Source of the DNA: JACRLW01 sp050181465
GTDB lineage: Bacteria > Planctomycetota > UBA1135 > UBA2386
NCBI GenBank assembly: GCA_050181465.1
Contig: JBFXDD010000023.1
Location: forward strand, 16,021-80,020
Reading direction: 5' to 3'
Length of the DNA: 64,000 nt
The position numbers and the translations under genes are program-made. Below are positions 51,539 to 60,408 of the stretch, one piece after another (the first letter of the stretch is position 1; every line of letters begins with the position of its first letter). The notes below the pieces were generated by a model, which was given only the letters and a program-made list of their open reading frames with translations, was not told where the DNA came from and did not search any database.

Positions 51539-53083
51539 ATGTCCGCCCCAGTCCAGCCGCCGAGTTCCACCCTGTTTGGTGACGGAGTCGGGCGTTTGTT
51601 CGCCGTCGTCGTGTTCACCGGCCTGTTCCTGAGCGTCGTCATGCCGGTGTTCGCTCAGGAGGCCTACTACTGGACCTACGCGCAGCACCTCGACCTCGCA
51701 TACTTCGACCACCCGCCGATGGTGGCGTGGCTCATCTGGGCCTCGACGTCGATTCTGGGTGACGGCGCCCTGGGCATTCGCGCCGGGATCTTCCTCTGCG
51801 GCAGCGCGGCCACGTTGGTCGGCTTGCTGCTCGCGCGATCGATGAGCCGCGATCGCTCGGTGCATCGCGCCTTCATGGTCGTCAGCCTGGCCGTGCCGCT
51901 GCTGCTCTTCAGTCGATTCTTCGCGAATCCTGACTCGCCCTTGCTGCTCGGTTGGAGCGTGGCGTTGTTCGCGCTGTGGCGGGCACGCGAACGCGGCGCG
52001 CTCGGCTGGTGGTTGCTGGCGGGAGTCGGCGCCGGCTTCGCGCTGCTCGCCAAGTACACGGCTGCGTTCCTCGCCGTCGGCGGCGTCCTGCTCCTCCTCT
52101 TCGATCCGGCGTTTCGTCGACAGTGGCTGCGAGCGGGGCCCTGGGTGGGTGTGGCGACCGCCGCGATCGTGTTCTCGCCGGTGGTGATCTGGAACCTCGG
52201 CAACGACTTCGAATCGTTCCGTTTCCAGACCGAGGGACGCTGGAGCAAGTCGGAGTTCGGTCTCAAGTGGTTCGGCTCCTTCGTCGGTTCACAGTTCGCG
52301 GTGTATCACCCGGTACTCCTGCTCCTGCTGGTGCCCGTTCTGCCGTGGATGATTCGGCGACTCCGCGAAGGCGATGCGCGCATGGGCTTCCTGCTCGCGT
52401 TCGCGTTGCCGATGCCGATCTTCTTCCTGGTCAATTCCTTCTTCATCCAGGTGAAGATGAACTGGCTGATGCCGGCATTCATCCCGCTGCTCATCGGCAC
52501 GTTGTTGTGGCGAAGCGAGTCCAAGATCGAAGCCCAGAAGCCGCGGCTGTGTCGTTCGCTTCGGATCGCGATCGGGGCGACACCTGCGCTCATCGCGCTC
52601 GCTCCGCTCGCACATGTCTGGCCGCAGGGCGGCGGAAGCTCCTGGTCCGGTTGGGAGGAGATCGGCAAGCGCGTGTTCGCGATCGCGAAGAAGGTCGAGC
52701 GCGAGGATGCCGTCGCCGACAACGTCTTCTTCTTCGCTTCGGGATATCGCGATTCGGCGCAGCTCGGGCGCACGACTCTCCTGGCCAAGTGTGCCGCGGG
52801 TGATTATGGTGGGCTGCCGCCGATTCTCGCGCAGAACGTGATCGGTGAGCGGGCACTCCAGTTCGATCACTGGGAGCCGCCGTCTGCGCATATCGGTCAT
52901 TCCGCGGTCTATGTCTTGCCGCGAGCCGATGCCCGACCCCGCGAGATCGAGAAAGTCCGCAGCGTGTTCGACTCGATCGAGAAGATCGAACGCTTCGAGC
53001 TCACGACCTTCGGCATCCGTCAGATGTATGCGGACATCTTCATCTGCCGGGGCTACCGCGGGCCGCCGCGCGAAGAGGGATGA
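51539..53083 (+). CDS. GT39/ArnT-like integral membrane glycosyltransferase
   Basis: The 514-residue protein has about ten membrane segments and a soluble C-terminal tail. The first loop carries FAQEAYYWTYAQHLDLAYFDHPP, with an acidic pair as in PMT/ArnT enzymes (Glu, then Asp before HPP), which coordinate the metal and lipid-linked sugar. Later segments include LLLFSRFFANPDSPLLLGWS and the membrane hairpin FFLVNSFFIQVKMNWLMPA. These enzymes transfer a sugar from a polyprenyl carrier to protein or lipid A. The ATG at 51539 follows the repeat by a few bases. Acceptor and donor are unknown. The gene is followed by a decayed region. Confidence 0.88.
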   Translation: MSAPVQPPSSTLFGDGVGRLFAVVVFTGLFLSVVMPVFAQEAYYWTYAQHLDLAYFDHPPMVAWLIWASTSILGDGALGIRAGIFLCGSAATLVGLLLARSMSRDRSVHRAFMVVSLAVPLLLFSRFFANPDSPLLLGWSVALFALWRARERGALGWWLLAGVGAGFALLAKYTAAFLAVGGVLLLLFDPAFRRQWLRAGPWVGVATAAIVFSPVVIWNLGNDFESFRFQTEGRWSKSEFGLKWFGSFVGSQFAVYHPVLLLLLVPVLPWMIRRLREGDARMGFLLAFALPMPIFFLVNSFFIQVKMNWLMPAFIPLLIGTLLWRSESKIEAQKPRLCRSLRIAIGATPALIALAPLAHVWPQGGGSSWSGWEEIGKRVFAIAKKVEREDAVADNVFFFASGYRDSAQLGRTTLLAKCAAGDYGGLPPILAQNVIGERALQFDHWEPPSAHIGHSAVYVLPRADARPREIEKVRSVFDSIEKIERFELTTFGIRQMYADIFICRGYRGPPREEG

Positions 53084-53396
53084 CGCGGATGGGCGTCGGC
53101 GCGCTCTTCACGAGGCGCCCGACCGGGCCTGAACAACCACCCCGGCGTCGGCCCTCTCCCGCTCGCCGAGCCGGGGACTCGCTGCAGCGAGCCGTTGCAG
53201 GGATTCCCGGACATCTTCTTGGTGCGAGCGATCATGTCGATCGCCAACGTGCGCACCGGCGAGCGGGTCGACGAACAGAACATCACGTTCGGGAATGGGG
53301 AAGTCCGACGCACCGCGGTTGCCGTGTGGTCCTGCGCCGGGGATGCGCACTCGACCGGCCTTCGTGCGAACGTCTGCCGCGATCCCCGCAACTCGC
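53084..53396. other. Gene-poor, decayed region
   Basis: This stretch of about 310 bp after the glycosyltransferase holds no ORF with family similarity. A stretch at about 53220-53340 reads as short peptide fragments but has no start or continuous domain. The right end contains the half repeat. Confidence 0.5.
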
Positions 53397-53410
53397 GCCC
53401 GGCTGCCTCG
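53355..53410 (+). repeat. Half copy of the palindromic interspersed repeat
   Basis: CCTTCGTGCGAACGTCTGCC followed by GCGATCCCCGCAACTCGCGC is the left arm of the repeat. The right arm is missing and coding-like sequence of the C-terminal module starts directly after it, so the element marks a breakpoint. Confidence 0.75.
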
Positions 53411-53697
53411 CCGTCGAGATCGAAGTCCGTTCCGCGGTCGGCGATCAAACCATTGCGTTCTTGGGGGTTCCGAGTGTGCCGGTGCCCCTGTTCGGCGGGA
53501 TGCCGTGGTTCGCACCCTCCACGATCGTCGTCGCTGCCGGCGGGGTGATCGGTGCAGGCGGTGCGATTCGCTGGCAGTTCCTCGCCCCGAGTTCCTTCGC
53601 GTTGTTGGACGCGAAGCCGAGTTGGCAAGGCTGGGCGGGTGCGTCGATCCCTGCGGGCTCTCCGACGAATCCGTCGAGCTACCTGCACAGGTGGTGA
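53397..53697 (+). pseudogene. Truncated C-terminal module of a lost secreted protein
   Basis: The frame reads about 100 residues from LAVEIEVRSAVGDQTIAFLG through PLFGGMPWFAP and FALLDAKPSWQGWAGASIPA to the stop at 53697, clearly a member of the shared C-terminal module. No start codon or signal peptide precedes it, and the half repeat interrupts it. I interpret it as the 3' remnant of a secreted-protein gene; expression is unlikely. Confidence 0.6.
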
Positions 53698-53762
53698 TCG
53701 GGCGAGGCGGCAGAGCGACGACGATCTGGTCGTGCCGTTCGACGGCGCCTACGGCCCGGTGA

Positions 53763-54932
53763 TCAGAAGTTGCGCAGCTTGATGCGCCAGGCGCGAACGA
53801 CCTCGAAGCGCTCGGAATACGGTGCCTCGCGCCAGAACTCCGGCGGCTGTCCGGAAGGAATGCTGGTGATGCGCTCGATCGCAGCGGCTGCGCGCGCGCG
53901 CACTTCGGCGTCGGCGTCCGTGATGGCGTTGAGCAGGAACGGCAGACTCCATACGTCACCGATGTCGGTGAGCAGGAGCCACGCGCGCTTGCGGACGTCG
54001 GCAGACGCGTCGGGGAAGTTCATCGCGAACATGCCGCACGCGCCGGCGCCGACGGTGCCGGCTGCCCGCAGCGCGAGTTCCGCACCTCGTGCCAAGTTCG
54101 GATCCTCGAGCGAGCGGACGAGCTCGTAGGCTCGCGCGTAGGCTTCCTCTCGATGTTCGGGCGAAGAGCCCAGCAGGCCGAACTGCCATTGCAGGTGCTC
54201 CCAGTTCGGACCGGAGTTCTCGACTTCTCCGAGCATGCCGTCTTGGATCGACAGGCGTTGTCTTGCGGCAATCGGCTGCTCGGCGCCCGTGACGGTGGCG
54301 ATCTTGGCGCGGCCTTCGAAGGCGACCACGGTCGTTGCTCCGTCGATGGAGGTCACCTGGATCTCCGCCTCTTCCAGTTGGATGTCCGCCTCGTTCGTGA
54401 CGATGGCGAACTGACCGCCGCCCCCGCTACGCCGGACGAACACACGCCCGCGCGCGAGCGTCGCGCTACGCGGCCCGTCGAGGATCAGACGCGTGGCCGC
54501 ATCCAGGCGCGCTTCGACTTGATCGCCCAGCGCGAGAAATAGGCGGCTGTCCACGTCGGTCACCACGATCTGCTCGAAGCCGAGCGACTGTCCCACGGAG
54601 AGCGCGACCGGACCCGTCGTCGACTCGATGCTCGCCTTGCCCTCTCGTGCCAACACTCGGACCGGCAATGCCAGGGGTTGCGACTGCGGCGGCGGAGTCG
54701 GTGGCGTTGCCGGCTGGGCGGTGGGGCAACGCAGCGCAGCGATCACCCAGCCCGCTGCCAAGCCCATGGCAACCGCGGAGGCCACCAGTGGCCACAACGG
54801 CTTTCGCTTCGGCTCGGGCAGCCGGCTCATCACGCCACACCAAGTGTCGGCTGGGTCGCCGAGCAGGCCGTTCAGCGCACTTCGAATCGCGCCGTCGAGT
54901 GCATCGCGCTCGGGTTCATCGCGCTCGCTCAC
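53763..54932 (-). CDS. FecR-like anti-sigma protein with HEAT-like C-terminal domain
   Basis: The 389-residue protein starts at a GTG (54932) in the stop of the sigma gene (GTGA overlap). Residues 1-45 are cytoplasmic and could bind the sigma factor. A transmembrane helix (WPLVASAVAMGLAAGWVIAAL) follows at 47-68. The periplasmic FecR-type domain spans about 90-230, with ALSVGQSLGFEQIVVTDVDS, RLFLALGDQVEARLD and AEIQVTSIDGATTVVAFEG. The last 150 residues are helical and HEAT-like (PNLARGAELALRAAG, AEVRARAAAAIERI). FecR-type proteins transmit an envelope signal to an ECF sigma factor. Its normal signal is unknown. No TonB receptor is nearby. Confidence 0.85.
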   Translation of the reverse strand: MSERDEPERDALDGAIRSALNGLLGDPADTWCGVMSRLPEPKRKPLWPLVASAVAMGLAAGWVIAALRCPTAQPATPPTPPPQSQPLALPVRVLAREGKASIESTTGPVALSVGQSLGFEQIVVTDVDSRLFLALGDQVEARLDAATRLILDGPRSATLARGRVFVRRSGGGGQFAIVTNEADIQLEEAEIQVTSIDGATTVVAFEGRAKIATVTGAEQPIAARQRLSIQDGMLGEVENSGPNWEHLQWQFGLLGSSPEHREEAYARAYELVRSLEDPNLARGAELALRAAGTVGAGACGMFAMNFPDASADVRKRAWLLLTDIGDVWSLPFLLNAITDADAEVRARAAAAIERITSIPSGQPPEFWREAPYSERFEVVRAWRIKLRNF

Positions 54933-55495
54933 GCGGCACCCCCTTCGTCGCCGTCGGCCAAGAGCGACCGCAGTCGCGCGCGTGCTCGGCTCAGCCGTTG
55001 ATTGACCGCGGCGGCGGTGAGGCCCAGCACGTCGGCGATCTCCTGATAACTCAGCTCCTCGAAGTGAAACAGGAGCAGGCACTCGCGCTGATTCTCCGGC
55101 AGCCGGGCGATCTCGCGGCGGAGCCGGGTCGTGCGGTCGTCGGGCTCGTGCGAATCACCGCTGCGTCGGTCTTCGACCTCCAGTTCGACCTCGTCGAGCG
55201 AGGTCGTCCGGTGACGCGGCGAGCTGCGGATGTGGTCGACGCAGAAGTTGCGGGCGATCTGGCCGAGGTAGGCCGGGAAGCTTGCCGCGGACTCGAGCCG
55301 CGACAGCCCGCGATAGGCGCGGAGGAAGACCTCCTGCGACGCGTCGTCGACCTCGCGGCTGCCGATTCTCGCCATGCAAATTGCTCGAACCATTCGGGCG
55401 TGCCGAAGGACCAACAGACCGAAGGCATCGCGGGAGCCCGCGACGCTCCGCTGCACCAGCTCCTCGTCAGAGGGGAAGCGGGAGGCCACGGACAC
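54929..55495 (-). CDS. ECF-type RNA polymerase sigma factor (paired with FecR-like protein)
   Basis: The 188-residue product has sigma region 2 (SREVDDASQEVFLRAYRGL) and region 4 (LPENQRECLLLFHFEELSYQ, then EIADVLGLTAAAVNQRLSRA), with the helix-turn-helix near the end. The linker DRRSGDSHEPDDRTTRL is acidic and basic in turn. It overlaps the anti-sigma gene by 4 bp (GTGA), the usual arrangement for a sigma and its membrane regulator. It probably reads upstream of this operon as well, but no -35 motif can be fixed. Together they should respond to an envelope signal and perhaps control the divergent HEAT-protein gene. Confidence 0.92.
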   Translation of the reverse strand: MSVASRFPSDEELVQRSVAGSRDAFGLLVLRHARMVRAICMARIGSREVDDASQEVFLRAYRGLSRLESAASFPAYLGQIARNFCVDHIRSSPRHRTTSLDEVELEVEDRRSGDSHEPDDRTTRLRREIARLPENQRECLLLFHFEELSYQEIADVLGLTAAAVNQRLSRARARLRSLLADGDEGGAA

Positions 55496-55798
55496 GTTCG
55501 GGAATCAGTGTCGATGCAGGGGCGGCGAGTACGACAGCCAAGGCGAGGAAAAAGCCTCTGTCGCGGGAGAAAGTTGGCACGCAGGTAGCCAGAGCGGTCA
55601 CCGAAGTCCTCCGATCAGGGAAACTTTCCGAAGTGGCGGGCGGTGGGGCAGACGGTGTCGAGTTCGAGGAATCTCGCCCGGCTGCGTGACCGCGAGCGAA
55701 GGCGAAGGTTGCCAGATCGGGCCGCGGCGGAACCCGCCACGCCATGGCAGGCGATGCCTACGATGTGAAACGGCCGCTTGCAGGTCGTGGCCAGCACC
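55496..55798. promoter_or_regulatory. Intergenic region between the sigma/anti-sigma operon and the divergent HEAT gene
   Basis: About 300 bp hold the two divergent promoters. A small minus-strand frame with one hydrophobic segment exists here but overlaps the sigma gene and lacks support. No clear operator or hairpin was found. Confidence 0.4.
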
Positions 55799-57694
55799 AT
55801 GAGCGCCATCTCCTTGTTTCTTTCGAGCTTGGTTCTGTCGGCGTCGCTGACGGCGATCGCTCCCCACGGTGGATCCTACCGGGGACCGGGCTCGCCGCCC
55901 TTCCTACCGCCGGGCAACCCGATCCCGAGCGGTCCTTCGACGCCCAACGGCGGCCCGAACACACCCGGACCCGGTGCGCCGGGGACTCTGCCGGTCGTCG
56001 ACGGATGGCTCTTGTGGTGGGAATACAACAAGGACCGCTATCTCGGCCTGCGCGAACGAGTCCTTGGTGGGCTGCCGGCGGATGCCGGCGGAACGCAGAC
56101 TTCGAACGGCCGCCGACCGACCCCGGCCGACCTCGTCGACGAGGTCATCCCCGTGATCGCTCGCGCGATGGAGCGCGCGGAATCGCCGGACGTGAACGGT
56201 GCCGGTCTGATCGCACTTGGCAAGATCGGCATGCTCCATCCAGAGATCGATGTGCCGACTCTGATGCGGTCGCGGCTGGGTCGCGGCAGCTTGGAAGTGC
56301 GCGAGACCGCGGCGCTCGCGATGGGGATGTCGGGTATCCCGGAGATCGACGACGACTTGTTCGAGATCGCTGCCGACAGCGGCGCTGGGCGGCGAATCTC
56401 CGCGCGCACGCCGGTCGAGGATCGCGTTCGCGCGTTCGCGATCTACGGCATGGGTCTCGCTGCGAACCGAAGCGACGACTCGGCTCGCAAGCAGAAGGTT
56501 CACAAGTTCGCGTCTGCGTTCCTCACGGCGCGGGAACTCGGCGATCGCGACATCGCGGCGGCAGCAGTCGCGGCGATCGGCGTCCTCGACTGCGACCCGA
56601 ATGTCGCCGCGCAGAAGCGCCTGTCCTGGGCCGCTCTTTCGACGCTCGAGAAGTTCCTTGCCCGCGATCTGGGTCGCGGCGACGAGATCGTGCAGGCGCA
56701 CGCTCCGACCGCCATCGCCCGCCTGCTCGGGCGCGGTTCCTCCACCGATCACCTTCGCATCATCGAAGCGTTCACCAAGGCAGTCGAAGCGCGGAAGCTC
56801 CGGCAGGAGATCATCGAGTCGCTGATTCTCGCGCTGGGTGAGCTTGCGGTGCCCGATGCCGACGAACCGGTCATGGTGGCGGCATCCAAAGTGCTCACCG
56901 AGACGTACCTGGGGGGCAAGCAGCAGGGGGCGCGATACTTCGCACTCATGGCTCTCGCCCGCATCGGCGGTGAGCAGAACCGGAAGTTCTTGCTGCGCGA
57001 GTTCCCGCGCGGACAGAAGGGCACCGAACGCCCGTGGCTGGCGCTCGCACTCGGTGTGCTCGCGCGCGAGGAGATGGATCGTGGGGCCGCGGTGGACACG
57101 ACGATCGCCACGGTGCTGCTCGAGTCCCTGCGAGAGATCGAGAACGACGACGTTCGCTCCGCGTGCGCCGTCGCACTCGGCCTGATGCGATTCCAACCGG
57201 CGATCCCCGTCATCACGCGACTGGCCGAGAAGCATGCCCGTCGCGACCAGCTGGTGGGCTACTTGTGCCTCTCGCTGGGAATGATCGGAGATCGAAGCGC
57301 ATTGCCGACGATCACGGATGCTCTCGCGAACGCCGAGTTCCGGCCGATCGTGATGGCTCAGGCGGCCATAGCTCACGCCTTGATCGATCCCGTGGCGGCC
57401 GGCGACGCTCTCGCCCGGTTGTTCCGCGATCGCAACACGGGCCTCGGTCGCCTGATCGGCTTGGCCTCGGCGTTCCGCTACATCGGCGATCGTCGCGCCA
57501 TCCCCGCTCTGCTCGCGATGATCGGAGACCGGGACACTCCGGATCTGTCACGCGCGTTCTTGCTCGCAGCCATCGGCGGCGTGAGCGATCGAAACCTGCT
57601 GCCGTGGAACGAACCCTACGCGCGTGCGGTCAACTATCGCGCACTGGTGGAAACCTTGGCCAACGGCGTGACCGGAATCCTCGACATCCTGTGA
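55799..57694 (+). CDS. Exported HEAT-repeat protein
   Basis: The 631-residue product has a signal peptide (SAISLFLSSLVLSASLTAIA) followed by a Gly/Pro-rich linker and then a long series of HEAT-like helical repeats. Examples are SPDVNGAGLIALGKIGMLHP, EVRETAALAMGMSGIP, VRSACAVALGLMRFQPAIPV and GYLCLSLGMIGDRSALPTI. HEAT repeats form a curved scaffold for protein partners and have no enzyme motif here. The ATG at 55799 begins the signal peptide; an in-frame ATG 21 bp upstream is less likely. The neighbours on both sides (the FecR-type protein and the cytoplasmic HEAT protein) also contain HEAT-type repeats, so the proteins may be related. Confidence 0.82.
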   Translation: MSAISLFLSSLVLSASLTAIAPHGGSYRGPGSPPFLPPGNPIPSGPSTPNGGPNTPGPGAPGTLPVVDGWLLWWEYNKDRYLGLRERVLGGLPADAGGTQTSNGRRPTPADLVDEVIPVIARAMERAESPDVNGAGLIALGKIGMLHPEIDVPTLMRSRLGRGSLEVRETAALAMGMSGIPEIDDDLFEIAADSGAGRRISARTPVEDRVRAFAIYGMGLAANRSDDSARKQKVHKFASAFLTARELGDRDIAAAAVAAIGVLDCDPNVAAQKRLSWAALSTLEKFLARDLGRGDEIVQAHAPTAIARLLGRGSSTDHLRIIEAFTKAVEARKLRQEIIESLILALGELAVPDADEPVMVAASKVLTETYLGGKQQGARYFALMALARIGGEQNRKFLLREFPRGQKGTERPWLALALGVLAREEMDRGAAVDTTIATVLLESLREIENDDVRSACAVALGLMRFQPAIPVITRLAEKHARRDQLVGYLCLSLGMIGDRSALPTITDALANAEFRPIVMAQAAIAHALIDPVAAGDALARLFRDRNTGLGRLIGLASAFRYIGDRRAIPALLAMIGDRDTPDLSRAFLLAAIGGVSDRNLLPWNEPYARAVNYRALVETLANGVTGILDIL

Positions 57695-57730
57695 TCGACG
57701 AAGAGCGGAGAGCTCCCGCCGCATCGGCGA

Positions 57731-59206
57731 TCAGTGTCGATTGAGCTCGGGGTTCTCCATCTGCAGGTCGAGTCCGGCGATCGAGGCTTCACGCTTCGCG
57801 GCTTGTTCCGCATCGTCGAGCGCCTGCATCTCGATCTCCAGGGCACGGAGTCGACCCGACGCGATGGGACCGAGTCGTCGCAGGACTTCGATCGCCTTCG
57901 CGCGGAGTGCGGTGTCGTCGTCGGTGCGCGCCAGCGCCAGTAACGCGTCGACCACTTCCTCGCTCTTGCGCCCCTCCAACCCGTCGATCGCGATCCCACG
58001 GATGGATCGCGCGGAATCGCGGAGGCATTCGACCAGGTGCGCGGTGGTCTCCGGTCGATCGATGCGGGCGAGCGCGGACACGATGCTGAATCGCATGTCC
58101 GTGTCGTGAAGGTAGGGAAGGAGCAGTTCGAGCGTCTCGTCCTTCGGAAAGTTCGAGAGGATTTCGGCCGCGAGCGAGCGGATCCACCAGTCGGCGTTGC
58201 TGCAGAAGATGCGCGTCACCGGTTCGAAGATGCGCTCGTCGCGGATCTTTGCCGCGAGTCCCATCGCGGAGACACGGACATCCTCGTCCGGGTCACGCAT
58301 CAGTTCCAGAATCGGTTCCGTGAGCGCGCCGGCGACTTCGAGCATCGAGCGCACGGCTCGATCGCGGAGCCAGGACGCCAACCCTCGGCAGTGCACCAGG
58401 AACTTGCGCAGCACGGCTGCGGGAGAGGGCATCGCCGAGATCAGGCGAACCGCGAGATTGCGAGCCTGCGGGTCGTCGTCCGCGAGGATCGGGAAGAGAT
58501 GCACCTCGATGTTGGAATCCGGTCGACTGCCGAGGCGAGCCAGCGCCTGGATCATTCGTGTCTGATCGACCGGTGATTCGTGCGGGAGGCGTGCGAAGAA
58601 CGGCTCGACGATCTCAGCTCGGGGGAAGTCGCAGAAGCCCTGGATGGCCTCGGAGCGGACTGCCGAGTCCTCGTCGTGCAACAGGTCCTTCATCACCGTG
58701 CAGGCGATGGGGTCCTGCATGTGTCGGCGGATCAACCGCGCAGATGCGCGGCGCAGCGGCGACTCGGTGGACTTGAGTCCCTGCTTCATCAGCCCGAACC
58801 AATCACGCCAGTCGCGATCCAGCGACGCGAGTTCGATCACGGCCATGCGAATGGACGTGTTGGCGGAGTTGAACAGGGTGTTGGCGGCCTCCAGCAGATT
58901 CCGGCGGTCCATCCCGAGCACCGCTCGGCCGATCTCGGTGCGTGCCGAGCCCTCGAGCGAGGCCATCGCCTGGATCATCACATCCGTGGCGTCGCGCGGC
59001 GCGTTGTCGAGCACGTAGCGCATCCCTGCCTCGCGCACACGGGGGTGGCTCGACGTCATCATGAACGCGAGACGTCGCGGGCTCGCCTCCTGATGCGTCG
59101 TCGCCGATGCGATGACTTCGGCGAGTTCACCGGGCCCGAACCGCGACGGGTTCTCGAGCTTCTTGACCAGATCGCTGAATGATTCGGGCTTCTTGAAGAT
59201 CGCCAT
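57731..59206 (-). CDS. Cytoplasmic HEAT-repeat protein of the pilT operon
   Basis: The 491-residue protein begins MAIFKKPESFSDLVKKLENP and has no signal peptide. It is composed of about a dozen HEAT-like repeats: HPRVREAGMRYVLDNAP, DSAVRSEAIQGFCDFPRAEI, DEDVRVSAMGLAAKIRDERI and DWWIRSLAAEILSNFPKDE. It follows the second PilT gene by 3 bp and is probably translated with it. A scaffold or regulator of the pilus motor is a reasonable inference, though HEAT proteins in type IV pilus operons are not a standard component. A C-terminal Glu/Ala-rich helix ends the protein. Confidence 0.85.
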   Translation of the reverse strand: MAIFKKPESFSDLVKKLENPSRFGPGELAEVIASATTHQEASPRRLAFMMTSSHPRVREAGMRYVLDNAPRDATDVMIQAMASLEGSARTEIGRAVLGMDRRNLLEAANTLFNSANTSIRMAVIELASLDRDWRDWFGLMKQGLKSTESPLRRASARLIRRHMQDPIACTVMKDLLHDEDSAVRSEAIQGFCDFPRAEIVEPFFARLPHESPVDQTRMIQALARLGSRPDSNIEVHLFPILADDDPQARNLAVRLISAMPSPAAVLRKFLVHCRGLASWLRDRAVRSMLEVAGALTEPILELMRDPDEDVRVSAMGLAAKIRDERIFEPVTRIFCSNADWWIRSLAAEILSNFPKDETLELLLPYLHDTDMRFSIVSALARIDRPETTAHLVECLRDSARSIRGIAIDGLEGRKSEEVVDALLALARTDDDTALRAKAIEVLRRLGPIASGRLRALEIEMQALDDAEQAAKREASIAGLDLQMENPELNRH

Positions 59207-59209
59207 GGG

Positions 59210-60367
59210 TCACCGCTTGATGCTGCGCGAATACGCCATCTCGAGATCGCCGATCTCGGAAGTCGAGCCGCCCTTTGCGGCAATGCGTTGGTCGAGCTGA
59301 CGACGGACTTCGGCGCGGTCGCTCGCATAGTTGAGGGCCACCTCCACAGTGAGCTTGTTCTCGCTGAAGAGATCGACGATGTGTTGATCGAAGGTCTGCC
59401 AACCGAAGGATCGGCTCTCGCCGATGATCTTTGCGAAGGTCTTGTCCTTCGATTCGCCGTTGCAGATGAGTTCCCGGACGCGGGTGTCGTTGCCCATGAT
59501 CTCGAGTGCTGCGACGCGGCCACCGCCTTGCTTGGGCAGGAGACGTTGACCGACGACGTAGCGCAGCATCTGCGCAAGCCGTCCGCGCACGAGATCGGCT
59601 TCGCTCGCGTCGAACATTCCGACGATGCGACTGATCGTCTGACCCGCGTCGATCGTGTGGAGAGTGCTCAGCACCAGGTGGCCCGTCTCGGCGGCCTTCA
59701 TCGCGATCTCGACGGTGGCGCGGTCTCGCATCTCGCCGACCAGGATCACCTTGGGCGCTTGGCGAAGCGCGGCGCGAAGCCCGTCGGTGAAGTCCTTGTA
59801 GTCTTTGCCGAGTTCGCGCTGATTGAGCGTGCTCTTCTTGTGGGGATGCTTGAACTCGATCGGATCCTCGAGCGTCACGATGTGCACGGCTCGGGTACGA
59901 TTGATCGCATCGATCACCGCGGCGAGGGTCGTCGACTTACCGGACCCGGTCCCGCCGGTGACCAGAACGAGCCCGTTCTTGAGGTCGGGCAGCTTGCGCA
60001 GAGTGTCCGGTAGCGCGAGCGTCTCGAAGGTCGGAATCTCGGTCGGGAGCGTACGCAGCACGATCGCGCAGTTGCCGTCCACGCGGAAGATGTTCACGCG
60101 GAAGCGGGGACCGTCGGGAACTTGGTGCGAACAGTCGCACGAGCCCCGCTTGTCCAGGTCGGCGCGAAGGTCCTCGTTGTTGCCGATCAGGATGTCCGCG
60201 ATCTTCTGGGTCTTCTCGGGCGTGAGGATGCCGACGCGTTCGTAGGGGACCAGTTGACCGTCCACCTCCATCTGCGGTGGACGTCCTGGACTGAAGTTGA
60301 TGTCGGAGGCACGCTCGCCGGCCTCGAGCATGGCGACGAGAACTCGGTCGAGATCGCTGTGGCTCAT
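59210..60367 (-). CDS. PilT-family type IV pilus retraction ATPase (second copy)
   Basis: The 385-residue protein has the N-terminal half of PilT-type ATPases (RASDINFSPGRPPQMEVDGQ) and the C-terminal RecA-like domain: Walker A GGTGSGKST (Lys144), the Asp box HIVTLEDPIEFKH, Walker B VILVGEMRD and the His box GHLVLSTLHTIDA. Known homologues hydrolyse ATP to pull pili back into the cell, with PilT and PilU often paired. The C-terminal segment after about 290, ALEIMGNDTRVRELI, follows the usual layout. A 41-bp gap separates it from the other PilT-type gene, so the two are in one operon. It is not clear which copy is PilT and which PilU. Confidence 0.92.
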   Translation of the reverse strand: MSHSDLDRVLVAMLEAGERASDINFSPGRPPQMEVDGQLVPYERVGILTPEKTQKIADILIGNNEDLRADLDKRGSCDCSHQVPDGPRFRVNIFRVDGNCAIVLRTLPTEIPTFETLALPDTLRKLPDLKNGLVLVTGGTGSGKSTTLAAVIDAINRTRAVHIVTLEDPIEFKHPHKKSTLNQRELGKDYKDFTDGLRAALRQAPKVILVGEMRDRATVEIAMKAAETGHLVLSTLHTIDAGQTISRIVGMFDASEADLVRGRLAQMLRYVVGQRLLPKQGGGRVAALEIMGNDTRVRELICNGESKDKTFAKIIGESRSFGWQTFDQHIVDLFSENKLTVEVALNYASDRAEVRRQLDQRIAAKGGSTSEIGDLEMAYSRSIKR

Positions 60368-60408
60368 GGCGCTTGTTCCTCGATTTCCTATCCCTCGAAG
60401 TTCCTGAA

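Noticed and set aside
55467..55745. 92-codon minus-strand frame between the sigma and HEAT genes
   Set aside because: It overlaps the sigma gene start, has one hydrophobic run only and no supporting context or ribosome binding site.
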